Source: Dipteronia dyeriana (taxonomy: Eukaryota; Streptophyta; Magnoliopsida; Sapindales; Sapindaceae). From it: a stretch of 64,000 nt of DNA. Of the stretch, positions 47,265 to 58,430 are shown piece by piece. The translations under genes were made by a program, and so were the position numbers. Position 1 is the stretch's first letter; every line of letters begins with the position of its first letter. The notes below the pieces were generated by a model, which ran no database searches, was not told where the DNA came from, and was given only the letters and a program-made list of their open reading frames with translations. The stretch is taken from assembly GCA_032871835.1 (NCBI GenBank), contig CM065301.1:80570069-80634068 (forward strand). The letters run 5' to 3'.

Positions 47265-48325
47265 GGGTCTGACTCTTACCTTCGGGCATGGGTGTTTGTG
47301 TTTTGATAAAAAGAAATTCTCACTTGCACTTTCCCTATATACACACATTTGTTGCCATTGGCTCTAATACGCGATATGTGATATGTGATGTGTTATGTGT
47401 TAAGTCCTACAATACGATAATAGATAAAATGAGTATATGATTCAAATGATTTATGAATTGTGTTTAAAATATATGGTTTTCTGTTTTGTGATACTTTTGT
47501 AAAAAAACATATTTAGTATGCTTACTGAGTTTCCAAACTCACTTAGTACACCGTGATTCCAGATTCTTGAAGTTGTGATTCACATATAGCATGGATTGAC
47601 ATCTCATTAGAGTTTAGTATGGGTTCCCTAGATGATAGAAGTTTATTTATTTTTCAAGATATTATTTGTGCTTTTTAGATATGAACTTTGAGAATATGTA
47701 ACTATTTTGGAATTATTGTTAAAGATTTTCTAAGTTACTGTTAGTAAGTAAGATCATGTCTTGACCTTCGGGTTGAGGCGTGACAGTTTTGGTATCAGAA
47801 CCCCAATCCGAAGGTTAAGACGTGATCTTATTTATTAACAATTAACTTGCAAAAATCCTCAAAAATAATTCAAAAAAAAAATCCCAAAGTTCATATCTAA
47901 AAAAAACATAATTACTATTATGAAAATAAATAAACTCTTATCGCCTAAGGAACCGAGAACTAAATTCTCATGAGATGTCAATCCATACTATATGCGAATC
48001 ACATCTTCAAGAATCTGTAATCACAATGGGCTAAGTGACTTTGAAAACTAAGTAAGCATAGTAAACAAATTTATCTTATAAAATATAGAAAACCATATAT
48101 TTCAAAACATAATTTATAAATCATTCGAATCAAATACTTATCAAATTTTATCAGGTTCCTTTTATCCTTTACTACAAAGTAGGACTTAGCATATAACAGA
48201 TATCACATATCACATATTAGAGTCAAAGTTACCCATCGGCAATTAATATATATATATAGAAAGTGCAAATTATGATTTCTTTTTGTTAAAACACAAAACA
48301 CTCATGCCCGAAAGTAACAGTTAGA
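47265..48325. repeat. 1-kb near-palindrome made of two inverted LTR segments
   Basis: The arms 47265-47785 and 47803-48325 are inverted copies (roughly 80% by eye) around a ~15-bp centre. They share ACCTTCGGGCATG at the outer end and CATGTCTTGACCTTCGG / CCGAAGGTTAAGACGTG at the inner end. The left arm ends GTGACA followed by TGGTATCAGAACC (47790-47802), an initiator-Met primer-binding site. So the left arm is a gypsy LTR 3' end and the right arm its inverted relative. The internal domain is missing. Confidence 0.8.
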
Positions 48326-49404
48326 TCCTCATCGTGATCAACGGTGAATCCTCCCATATACACTAATACATCGACACATGAATGTGAAGACCTTAGAGTA
48401 CCCTAGAGACACTTTCCATATATCCATATATCACACACATAACATATCACATATGGCTCCACACAAAGTCACAAAAGTGCCTACTAACATTAAAAGTAGC
48501 TTATCGAAATATATTTTATGGTATCGTATATTTACATTTCAAAATACATACTTATCACATTTCAAATCATTTTAAACAAATTTTAAAAAAAGTACACAAA
48601 CAAATTTCATATACATATAACAATGTGATTCTATTTTTGAAAATGTCTAGTATACTTATCTCTTAGCAAACCAAATTAAAACGAAACTAACTATTCATTC
48701 CTTAACCTAAAATCACATAATCATATAAATATCAAAGTCTAAATAATGTCTGGTACTAGAATAAGGGATGTTATAACGTTCTACAACCTTAAATCCTTAT
48801 ACTTGAACCAACTAGACCTGTTTTGAAAACCGAAAGTGTCAAATATAGGTTTTTTAATTTATTACGTACATATTGGAAAATTATAAAAAATTTCAAACAC
48901 ACTTCAAACAAACGTAGCTATTGCTATAAAAACTTTCAGAATTTAATAAAATCTTTAGATACCATAAAATAATTAATTTTCATACTATTCTGGGATGTCC
49001 GATAATGGACAATCCAGAACACCACTGACTATTAGAATTTTTAAATATTATAAAAATATCCAATTGACACGAAATATTCACAGTAACTTATATAATACAT
49101 ATGAGAATCTAAATAAAAGTTTCAAAAGTGAAATCATTAAAATAGGTATTTTTTTTAAGTATTTATATATTAGGATTCAGAAATCTGTCTAATATTGAAC
49201 AAATTTTAGTACCCAGTTTTGAAATTCATAACTAATTCAATTAAAACCTAAAAATAATAAAATAAATTCATAAACCCTTTTTATATGTTGTAAACATCTG
49301 TACCAAATTTCACAATTTTAGAATAAGTACAATATAATGAAAACTAATTTTGAAATCCACTTATGTTACATAAACTGATAAATTCAGCATCACTGTTTCA
49401 AAAT
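48326..49404 (-). mobile_element. Continuation of the inverted gypsy LTR
   Basis: Read on the minus strand, this AT-rich DNA follows the right arm outward, with ATAACATCCCTTATTC near 48765. It has no ORF. The LTR boundary could not be fixed. Confidence 0.35.
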
Positions 49405-51110
49405 AAAAAAAAATCATAAAAAACACAATTCTTATGATTTTGAAACGAAACGAATTTCTATAGTAACATTGGATAGTCTAGTTCAAAATATTAAAAAATA
49501 AATTATAAAAATATCACAAATAAATTAACTATAATTTTCAGAATAGGCACCGGTCAACCCTAAATACATTGATAACATAATATAGGAACCAAATAATCAC
49601 TCTAATTCTAAGAATCCTATACAAACAAAACCTTAATTTTGATTCCCCTAAGCGTTTAAATACTAAAGAAAACACGAAAAAAAAATATACACACCTTGAA
49701 ACCTTCTTTTCCCCTTCTTTCTAGAAAATAGTTTTCTTTTCAAAATACGGAAGTTCTTTTTATTTATTTAGGGATCGTTTGTTTTTTCCATTTAAAACTT
49801 AATGAGTCTGAATCATAATTATTAAGTTGTTTTGTTTGTTTTTTAAGTGGTCAAACAACTTAAAAATCCTAAAAAACAATTTAAAATAAAAAGTAAAAAA
49901 TCCCGACTTTTAACTTAATTGTAAATCATTGAATTGCATTAAATGCAATTTAAAATGTTTTCTTCCAATACTATCACCCCATATATAACATGTTTCCAAT
50001 TTCATCAAAATTACATATGGCATAGAAATATTTATTTTATTATATTGCTTATTTTAAATAGCTTTAAAAATAAAAAAGTTTCCATAAAAAAAAAACCATA
50101 ATCACTGATAATATTGGTGTTTAATATCGATACTTCATTATGATATTATGGTATATATCAGAGTGTTTTGTATGAGTTTTCCAGATGTCCTTTTAAAAAT
50201 AAAATAAAAAACCTTTTCTTTTCTTAGAAAAATGAAGTTTGTTTATAATCAAAAATGAAGATCATGATCATATGTGTTCATATATAATAATTATTTTTGG
50301 ATTGTTTTTATTCCATATTATATGTATAATTGTTTAACATAGGTATAAATGTAAAATTACTTATATTTAGACAATTTTACTTTTAAAAAACAAACGTGAT
50401 AACAATACATTCAGATGTGAGAAAAAAAAAACAAACATGTCATTCAGGTTCAGATTTCAGTCCCTATTCTGTCATTAGAAAAATTCAGGACTATTCAGTT
50501 TTCAGTCAAAAAAACAAACGACCCCTTACTTTCTCTCTCACTTGCAGTTCACCATAGTTGTTAGTTTTTTTTTTTTTTTTTGCCGTTCCCCATTTCTTTT
50601 AGTTATTTTTTTCGTTTTTTTTTTATTAAGATCGTAAAAGAGAAAAATAAGAGTCTTAACTGAAAAGAGTTTGAAAAGGATATATGGGTTCCTTATCAAA
50701 ATCATAATTTTTATTTTAAAGAAAGAGTTCGATTTGGAATAAAACACTAATTCAACTTTTATTTTTATTTTAAAATTTTACCGTCATATAACAATATAAT
50801 TTACAAAAACAAAAAGTGTTTTTAAAACTTAAATTTAGAGAATCTAATAAACTAAAATCAGAGAATATGAGTCTTATCTGGATTTAACTTTTTGTTTTCA
50901 ACATTTAAAGTTTTTTTTTCTAGATTTCACGTTTTTCATAAATTTTTTTATTTAAAATGTTAAGTTATAGGGTATTTTTGTAACTTTGGATATATATTGA
51001 ATGTTTGTTTTTAATGTGGTTATTAATAGTTGAACCTTTGTATGCGATCAAAAATGAATTTTACATGATGTATGTAGTCAGTTTTGATAATTTCAACTTT
51101 TTGTAAAGAA
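49405..51110. repeat. Dispersed repeat, copy 2 (carries MITE)
   Basis: Second copy of the 45340-46235 sequence, interrupted by the 755-bp MITE and bearing a short extra segment (GGTCAACCCTAAATACATTG) at 49552. The right end is MULE-like in look (AGTTATAGGGTATTTTTG, then AATTTCAAC). Confidence 0.8.
49771..50525. mobile_element. PIF/Harbinger (Tourist-like) MITE with known empty site
   Basis: Termini GGGATCGTTTGTTTTTT and inverted GGGGTCGTTTGTTTTTTT. TTA target duplication on both sides (49768-49770, 50526-50528). The paralogous copy at 45340-46235 shows the same flanks joined with a single TTA. 755 bp, non-coding. Confidence 0.9.
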
Positions 51111-51542
51111 AAAATATCATTAATAAATTTTAAGAAGAAGAACCAAAAAAAATAGAAATAATATTAATTTTTTTAAATATAAAAAATAATAATTTTAATT
51201 TTTTTAGAAATATATTTTAAATAAATTTCAAGAAAAATAAAAGAAGAATCCATAATTTAGAAAAAAATATTAATTTTATTAAATATAAATAATAGCAATT
51301 AATATAAAAAAAATATCGTTAATAAATTCCAAGAATAAGAGAGAAAATGAAGAAGAAAAGAAAAGTGCCGTTTAAAAAACAAAACGAAAAGCATAGACAT
51401 GTTTTCTGTGTTTTTCATTTTTATCACCAAGTTTTTTTTTTTTTGGTTTTTTGTTTTGTTTTTATTGTTTTAGAAACAGAATGAAAAACGAATATTGAAC
51501 ATGAATTCAATATATATATCGGATGTGGCCCTAAACACACAA
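51111..51542. other. AT-rich intergenic DNA
   Basis: Repeated AAATTTCAAGAA-type segments, no gene. Confidence 0.4.
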
Positions 51543-52251
51543 AGGCTCAGTTTGGTATTACTTTTCCAGTTGTTTTTAGGGTCAAAAGTAATTCTGGACC
51601 TGTTTGGTAAAATCGTGGGGAAGTACTTTTGGTCACTTTTAGCTTCTCCCAACTGAGATTTTGAGAAGCTATAAATACATGGTTTTGGATTTTGGCTTAT
51701 GCTTTTAGAAAACGCGCTACAGTGATATTAAATGGAATTTTACTAACTTTCCAACTTTGTCCTTGCCTTTAATGAAATTTAACCAAAAAAATTGGGCTTA
51801 TATTTGTATACAAAAAAAAAAATTTCATAATTAATTCAATAAATTAAAATAAAAATAAAATAAAAAATAAAGTAAAATAAATAAATAAATAAATAAATAA
51901 ATATGATTAATTAATTAAATAAAGTATAATAAAAAATGAGGTTAATTAATTCAATAAAGTACCATAATTATATAACACTTAACACCAAATACAAATAAAT
52001 AAGAAAAATGTAAAGTATAGCAATTAGTACCATTTAGATGTCTTTATCTTTTTAGTAATTTTACACACTCACAACACTTTTTATATCAATTTACCAAACA
52101 CATTGAAATTGCTTTTAGTTCTCACAGCATTTTTGAAAATCTGTTTACCAAACACTCAGCTGATTCTTTCCACAGCAATTCCAAAAACAATTCCTCAAAC
52201 AACAATTCTAAAAGCAATTCTCCCTACAGCACAGCAATACCAAACTGAACC
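51543..52251. mobile_element. MITE, GGTTCAGTTTTG family, copy B
   Basis: The start GGCTCAGTTTGGTATTAC and end AGCAATACCAAACTGAACC are inverted. The interior matches copy A (16776-17258), with about 220 bp of extra AT-rich DNA (about 51800-52030). It ends some 240 bp before the CLV2 5'UTR intron, so it sits in that gene's promoter. Confidence 0.8.
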
Positions 52252-52489
52252 AAAATATGAAACCTTACCACCTTTGTAATCTACTTGAAGTGAAGTCCAA
52301 GAAATACATATCCAGTAGTAAGATTCAGATGGGCCGGGGCCCAAATCACCAACGAGCTTCCACCGTTCCACGACCACACGGAAGAAAGGAAAAGTGAAAA
52401 GAATAATCAAAAGTTTTTAACTTTTCTTTGAATCATATTTTTTTCTCTGAGCATCTCACTCACATTATCATCTCTGCTCCATTTTGTTA

Positions 52490-52615
52490 GTAAGTCTCTT
52501 TTAATATTTGTTCATATATCCTTTAATGCTCTTTATCTACTCACTCTTGTCTCTCAATTTTTTTTTCTTTCAAATTTGTGTATGTTTTCTGGTTAAATTT
52601 ACTTGTTTGTTTCAG
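52490..52615 (+). other. Probable 5'UTR intron of the CLV2 gene
   Basis: GTAAGTCTC (donor at 52490) to TTTGTTTCAG (acceptor ending 52615), with T-rich sequence between. Removing it puts the ATG at 52618 two bases into the next exon and deletes the upstream in-frame ATG at 52603. Confidence 0.7.
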
Positions 52616-52617
52616 TC

Positions 52618-54774
52618 ATGGAAATGAAGTGGGTCAGTAAAACCCTTGAATTACACTTAGTGCTACTCTTGTTGTTGATAGTAGTATCTGAGGGTTTTGA
52701 TCTAAACCCAGATGACAGAACCTCACTCTTGTTGTTCAGGTCATTGGTTCAGGACCCAAACCAGAGGCTATCAACCTGGGTTGGGTCTAGCTGCACCTAC
52801 TGGACCGGTCTGGCTTGCGATAACCGGACCGGTCATGTTGTCTCCATCAACCTGACTGGTATGAACTTGTCAGGTCAAGTTCATCCTAGTATGTGTAAAC
52901 TGTCATATCTTGAATTCTTGATTTTGTCTCATAACAACTTCACTGGTTCAATCCCATTGTGTTTAGGAGCGTTGCATAGTTTGAAGACTCTTGATCTTAG
53001 TCGAAATCGGCTTCTAGGCAATGTGCCTGATACATTAATGAGGCTTAGCAGCTTGAGACAACTTGTTTTGAGTGATAATCAGTTGGGAGGTTATTTTCCT
53101 TGGTGGGTTGGGAATTTCTCTTCAAATTTGGAAAAAATTGATATGAGTTTTAACTCATTTCGCGGTGAAATACCCGAAAGCTTGTTTTACTTGAAGTCTT
53201 TGAAATATTTGGATCTTGAAAGCAATTGCTTGTTGGGTAATGTTCATGACTTTTATCAGTCTTTGGTTTTTCTCAATCTTGGGTCTAATAGGTTTTCAGG
53301 CACTTTGCCTTGTTTTTCTGCTTCTGCTTCGTCTCTAGCCGTCTTGAAATTGGCTAACAATTCTGTTGTGGGTGGAATACCTACTTGTATTGCTTCACTT
53401 GAAGCATTGACACATCTTAATTTATCATTTAATCACTTGAATTATGAGATTTCTCCGAGGCTCGTGTTTCTGGAGAAGCTTCTTGTGCTGGACTTGAGTT
53501 TCAATGATTTATCGGGTCCTCTCCCAAGCAAGATTGCCGAAACCACTGACAAGTCAGGGCTTGTTCTTCTTGACTTATCTAACAATCGGTTCTCGGGTGA
53601 AATCCCCCTGAAGATTACTGAGCTGAAAAGCTTGCAGGCGTTGTTTCTTTCTCACAATCTTCTGGCCGGGGAAATTCCAGCAAGAATCGGAAACTTGACG
53701 TATCTCCAAATGATTGATCTCTCGCACAACATGTTGTCAGGCTCGATTCCTTTGAACATTGTTGGGTGTTTTCAGCTGCTGGCATTGATAGTGAATAACA
53801 ACAACCTTTCTGGTGAAATTCAACCAGAGCTTGATGCATTGGATAGCTTGAAGATATTGGATATAAGCAGTAACAGGATATCCGGTGAGATCCCATTGAC
53901 GCTGGCAGGCTTGAAATCATTGGAAATTGTAGATCTCAGCTCCAATAATCTCTCTGGAACTTTGAGTGATGCAATAACCAAATGGTCAAATCTCAAGTAT
54001 CTTTCCATTGCTCGGAACAAACTCAGCGGAAGTCTTCCCACTTGGTTGTTCTCATTTGAAGCAATTCAAATGATGGATTTCTCAACCAACAAGTTCACAG
54101 GCTTCATACCAGATGGTAACTTCAACACTAGCTTAAATTTCAACAGTGGTAGAAGAAATATAATGCCTGCAATTGCAAAGCCACGAAATGTGGCCATCGA
54201 AATTCATGTGGCTGTGGTTGGTACAAATGAATTAAGCTTTAACTATGATCTACTTTCGACTGTTGGATTGGATTTATCCGATAATTTGCTGCATGGGGGA
54301 ATTCCAGAGGGTCTATTTGAACTGCCAAGTCTGGAATACCTGAATCTTTCTTACAATTTTCTTGATGGTCATGTTCCAGTTTTGGATAAGATGTTGAGCT
54401 TAAGGGCCTTAGATTTGTCGCATAATTCTTTGACAGGTCAGATTCCAGGAAACATTTCCAGCCTTGAGGATTTGACCCTCTTGAATTTGTCTTACAATGG
54501 CTTCTCAGGATTTGTTCCTGAAAAACAAGGGTATTGGAAATTTCCAGGTGCATTTGCCGGAAATCCAGATTTGTGCTTGGAGTCCTCCGGGGAAGGATGT
54601 AACAACGCAAGCATTCCGCTGGTGCCCGGGAAGACATCTAAAGAAGAAACAGATGAGGGACTGATATCCATCTGGGTGTTCTTTGTAAGCTTCTTTGTTA
54701 GCTTCTATCTTGGTGTTGTAGCTCTATTTTGTTCGGGTCGAATGAGAAGCTACATTCTCCAGACAAAAATTTGA
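52618..54774 (+). CDS. CLV2: CLAVATA2-type LRR receptor-like protein
   Basis: CLV2 (RLP10 class) is a plasma-membrane receptor-like protein without a kinase domain. With the pseudokinase CORYNE it transmits CLE-peptide signals that limit stem cells in shoot and root meristems. About 718 residues, against about 720 in Arabidopsis from memory. Order: signal peptide (HLVLLLLLIVV); N-cap with SSCTYWTGLAC; roughly 20 plant-type LRRs; an island-like break with NVAIEIHVAVVGTNELSFNY; more LRRs; NPDLCLESSGEGC; an acidic spacer; one membrane segment (ISIWVFFVSFFVSFYLGVV); a short basic tail ending RSYILQTKI, close to the known CLV2 tail. Stretches such as SGEIQPELDALDSLKILDIS and GEIPLTLAGLKSLEIVD match the CLV2 core. 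The frame is unbroken. The start at 52618 is preferred because the 52603 ATG lies in the predicted 5'UTR intron. Confidence 0.93.
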   Translation: MEMKWVSKTLELHLVLLLLLIVVSEGFDLNPDDRTSLLLFRSLVQDPNQRLSTWVGSSCTYWTGLACDNRTGHVVSINLTGMNLSGQVHPSMCKLSYLEFLILSHNNFTGSIPLCLGALHSLKTLDLSRNRLLGNVPDTLMRLSSLRQLVLSDNQLGGYFPWWVGNFSSNLEKIDMSFNSFRGEIPESLFYLKSLKYLDLESNCLLGNVHDFYQSLVFLNLGSNRFSGTLPCFSASASSLAVLKLANNSVVGGIPTCIASLEALTHLNLSFNHLNYEISPRLVFLEKLLVLDLSFNDLSGPLPSKIAETTDKSGLVLLDLSNNRFSGEIPLKITELKSLQALFLSHNLLAGEIPARIGNLTYLQMIDLSHNMLSGSIPLNIVGCFQLLALIVNNNNLSGEIQPELDALDSLKILDISSNRISGEIPLTLAGLKSLEIVDLSSNNLSGTLSDAITKWSNLKYLSIARNKLSGSLPTWLFSFEAIQMMDFSTNKFTGFIPDGNFNTSLNFNSGRRNIMPAIAKPRNVAIEIHVAVVGTNELSFNYDLLSTVGLDLSDNLLHGGIPEGLFELPSLEYLNLSYNFLDGHVPVLDKMLSLRALDLSHNSLTGQIPGNISSLEDLTLLNLSYNGFSGFVPEKQGYWKFPGAFAGNPDLCLESSGEGCNNASIPLVPGKTSKEETDEGLISIWVFFVSFFVSFYLGVVALFCSGRMRSYILQTKI

Positions 54775-55928
54775 TTCAGGTTACCTGAGAATCAAAACTC
54801 TTTTATTGTACATTCCTAATTCTCCTTTTAATTAGTTTTCAAGCTTTTTGCTTATAATGTGTCAATGCTGGTTACGATGGCTTTTGTGATCTTGTTTTTA
54901 CATTGGGATTTCTTATTATGGCAGATGTTTCATGTTACATATTCGGATTTAAATCGACAACCTCGAATTTCTCAAATTTCTCAGGTGCGGGATCCGACAT
55001 CTAATCATCTCTACCCTGGTTCAAACGGCGAGAGTTTTTAATAATATAGTTACCACAAGTTTCAAGCCGTTACTGGCAGCATAAAATGTGTAGGCATTTA
55101 GTTGAAGCATCAAGGCTCTTCTTTCAAGTATAAGAGTACAATTGATTACACAAACTCTATTCAAATCAGCTTTGTTTCCTACAACTAATAAACTCTTTCT
55201 CAGCTGGTTGTAGTCAACACTTAGTGAAGTTTGGAATGCACTAGAAACACTTTATTCTCAGAAATCTATGGCACTGAGTTCTTCAATTAAAGCAAGAAAT
55301 ACAAAATATTAAGAAGGGTTCACTCACAATCTCAAAAAATTTCAAATTTCTACCAAGTATAATTTAGTGCTTAGTGCCTTAAATGGGATTGGTCATGATT
55401 ATGACCTTATTGAGGTGTTTGGAACTGACTAAATACTCGGCTTTTTGGTTCTTTTCCATGACGTTTCTCACTGCAAAGGAGTATACTAGATGTACTTGTA
55501 ACACCGAAGTTCATAATGAAATTTCTACATTTCCATTCTGCAAAAGTGAAACTAATTTTGTGCTGCTCGCATTACACCAAATATTTTTTGTGCCATAAAT
55601 ATTAGGAAGACTCTCCCTGTAAATATTGTAAAGCTATCCTTCACATCCGACATCCAAACTCAAATTTGTGCTTTTTCATAAAATAAAAAAAAAAACTGAA
55701 TTCCTCTGTCAAAATCAAAGCTGATACCAATTGTAATACTAGTTTTCATTGTTTACACAGCACGGTATCATTGAATCGAATCATACATACACCAAAATTT
55801 TTATATGAACAAGTTTCTAAAATGTCAAAACTGATTTGTAGAATAGATTACATCCAAAATCTGAGGAACGTGCCCACTCAAAATAAGTTTCCAGGATATA
55901 CTAACACATTTCCGAAATATAATCTAAG
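54775..55928. other. CLV2 3' flank and intergenic DNA
   Basis: Probable CLV2 3'UTR to about 54850-55050. The rest shows no gene or repeat end. The short ORFs at 55383 and 55771 lack motifs; the latter overlaps the WD40 gene's last exon on the other strand. Confidence 0.4.
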
Positions 55929-58062
55929 TTACAAATCTTCCATCCCCGCGTTCTGTTCTTTTGAAGCACTGTTCCCAACCTGTGGCCTTTTGAAAGCTGA
56001 TCAACAAGGAAAACAACATAGAATTCAGAACCAATTGCATTGCAAAGGATAAAGATAGCAAGATCACTAGAAAAAAAACCACAGCTGACAGCACTAGCAA
56101 AATTCTAAATTGGTAATCAGTGTGTAGAAGAATTAAAGACGGTAACCAATACAGGAAACCAAAGAAAGCATCTCCTTCCTGCTACGTGCTACACTGCATA
56201 AAAATATATACTCCCCCTTAACTGGCAGCACACACACATGCACACGCACAGAGTCGCACACTACATGAGCACAGATAGTTCATCCCCCCCTCATACTATG
56301 TTGTCAAAGTAACTAACCCCAACAGGTCAGCATCACAGAGTTCGTAGGAGACTTCATATTATAGGTTATCAAGGTATAAAACATTTCCATCAATTTCAAT
56401 TTCCAGAAAACAAGGCACCAAGTATAGAGCAAGAAATAGAAGTAGTAAAGGGAAAACAGATGCACTAATTGATAATTTTAAAATAATACAAGGAAAATCA
56501 GACGTCAAAAAGTAAAGCACTAACATTTGATAGATGATCCAGCAAGACAAGTCAGTCTTGAGTTTGTCTTAGCCTCAGCTAGGGGAATCGGCTTCTCCTT
56601 GAAGGCCATGCGAACATCCCACACGCGTATAACCCCATCTGATGATGCCGATGCAACTAGATGTGGATCATCAGTAGCATCACCATCACTGTTTTTTGAG
56701 AGCACAACAATACCTTTGACACGAGCAGTATGTGCATCTTCAATGCAATATGCTACCTTCCCACTGTTTGTGTCCCAAGCTGTAATATTCCGATCCTCAC
56801 CTCCAGTAAAAAGAACTCCATTCTGTGAAAATTATAAATTAATTTCAGGAAGCATAAAAGGTATGCATTAATTAAGAAAAGTGACCCAGCACCAGTGCGC
56901 CACAACAGGAATAATTCTATGAACTTGATGGAAGCAATGCTTTGACCTTAGATTTTAATGCATTTGCAGCATTTCTTATTTTAAATATTCTTCTTCTATA
57001 TACAGAATACATCAAGCACGGTGCAATTATGAGTATAAATATATGCCTCGAAGCAATATTCAAATTTCAAGTAATTTCAAGTAATTCCAAGTATAGGGTC
57101 ATTCTTTGGTTGGGTAAGAGAAGCAATCATATATATTAACACAAACTTTCAAGGGAAAACAAGCTAATTGGCATCCTACCACGACATTGTGTTTTGGAAA
57201 CCAGTTTACAATATCTATCCAAAGCAAAAAATAATATAAACTAATCTTCAAATAAACTTGTTATATATGCTCTTCATCAATGCTATATCTCAATACTGAA
57301 ACGAAACTATAAACTAATTTCTACATTTTTGTCATCAACCAAAGTTTAAGGGCACAAATAAAAACATATAAAAAAACAACAATCAAAGAAACTAACCTCT
57401 CCGGGTGTTGCACAGAGAACCCTTTTATTGCCCTCCAAGTCACAGAGCAACTTGGCATCCTCGGCGTCATGAACACCGATTTTCTCCTCTGAAACCATAA
57501 AAAACTTATCTCCAGACGCATCATACTTGATCAAAGCTGCTTCTTTTCCAATTTTATGATAATAACTCCTCCTCCCTCTCACCAAATTGACCATAGCCAA
57601 GCACTGGTCTCTGCCAACAGTCAACGCGAGCTTACCAGAAGGATGAACAACCAAGTCATTGATACCCTTCTTGTGTACCTTGAAAGACTTCAATAGCACA
57701 AAAGGGTCGGCGTCGAAGATGGAGACGAAGCCGTCGGCGGAGGCGGAGAGCAGGTTGCGAGGGAAGGAGAGGTTCTGTGGGGTGTAGAAGGAGAGGGAGG
57801 TGACGGAGGATGTGTGGTCGTGGAGGAGGGAGCCAAGAGAAGAGGAGGAGGAGAGGTCGTAGAGGTGGATGGTGTCGTCATTGGAGCCAGATGCAGCGGC
57901 GGAACCGGAGACGGCGACGGTGGTGATAGGGGAGATGTGGGAAGGGTAAGAGAAGAGCTGGGTTAGGGTTAGGGTTTTGTGGTTGGAGGAAGAGTGGGAT
58001 TTGAGTGGTTTGAGCTTGTAGCCCCATATGAATTTCTCATACGACCCTGCTATTAGACTCAT
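55929..58062 (-). CDS. PAK1IP1/MAK11-like WD40 protein (three exons)
   Basis: Minus-strand exons 58062-57397, 56822-56525 and 55996-55929, joined by GTTAGT..CACAG and GTTAGT..ATCAG introns in phases 0 and 1, give 343 residues. The Arabidopsis homologue is about 345 from memory. The N-terminus is MSLIAGSYEKFIWGYKL. WD40 motifs include SGSNDDTIHLYDL, LLSASADGFVSIFD, LALTVGRDQCLAMVNL, FTGGEDRNITAWDT and VASASSDGVIRVWDVR. The last exon adds a basic-then-acidic tail with FKRPQVG. In yeast, Mak11 aids 60S ribosome-subunit assembly; in animals, PAK1IP1 also binds PAK1. A nucleolar ribosome-biogenesis role is inferred. Reading on past the exon 2 donor would end at 322 residues, but the third exon's frame makes splicing more likely. 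Confidence 0.9.
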
Positions 58063-58120
58063 CTTCTTCTTCTTCTTGATCTCCTCTGTGTCTTGTGTTT
58101 GATCAACTTACAGGGTTTTG

Positions 58121-58129
58121 TTAGGGTTT
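58121..58129 (-). promoter_or_regulatory. Telo-box in the WD40 gene leader
   Basis: AAACCCTAA on the minus strand, about 60 bp before the start codon. Telo-boxes are common in plant ribosome-biogenesis and translation genes. A TGGGCC (site II-like) occurs at 58168-58173, but that stretch may be repeat DNA. Confidence 0.5.
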
Positions 58130-58204
58130 TAAACCAACGATTTTTATTCGAGAAATAGGTCAAAAATGGCCCAAATTATTTTAACTTATTTTTAGTCACA
58201 TATA

Positions 58205-58430
58205 AGTAAAGCTGTAATTTTGGAGCCGCCCGGCCCGGTAGGCACGGCCTGCCAAGGCCCATTTTCAAAAACGGATCAGGCCTGGTCCGGTATGCACCGT
58301 TCTGCTTGTTGGATCAGGTCCGACCCATTTTTGAAAATGGTGGCACGGTATGGCACACCAGCCTACCTCAAGCGGGCCGTGCCGGGCCTGGTCTACGGGC
58401 CTTTCCATGATCATTTTCCGAATTCGATTT
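58205..58430. mobile_element. hAT-type GC-rich terminus
   Basis: AGCTGTAATTTTGGAGCCG followed by GCCCGGCCCGGTAGGCACGG and further GGGCC/GGCCC motifs is the look of a plant hAT end with subterminal repeats (compare 61761-61940). An opposite end was not located. Confidence 0.45.

Noticed and set aside
47780..47802. Primer-binding site as evidence of an intact gypsy element
   Set aside because: The internal domain is absent. The sequence runs straight into an inverted LTR.
45340..51110. The two direct repeats as LTRs of one intact retrotransposon
   Set aside because: No pol, gag or correctly placed polypurine tract lies between them. The interior is a Copia LTR fragment and an inverted LTR pair.
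52603..52617. Upstream ATG as the CLV2 start
   Set aside because: It lies inside a convincing 5'UTR intron, and starting at 52618 gives a normal signal peptide.
53615..54637. Minus-strand ORFs over CLV2
   Set aside because: Shadows of the LRR repeat coding on the plus strand.
57690..57881. Proline/serine/threonine-rich ORF over the WD40 exon
   Set aside because: Alternate-frame shadow of the first exon.
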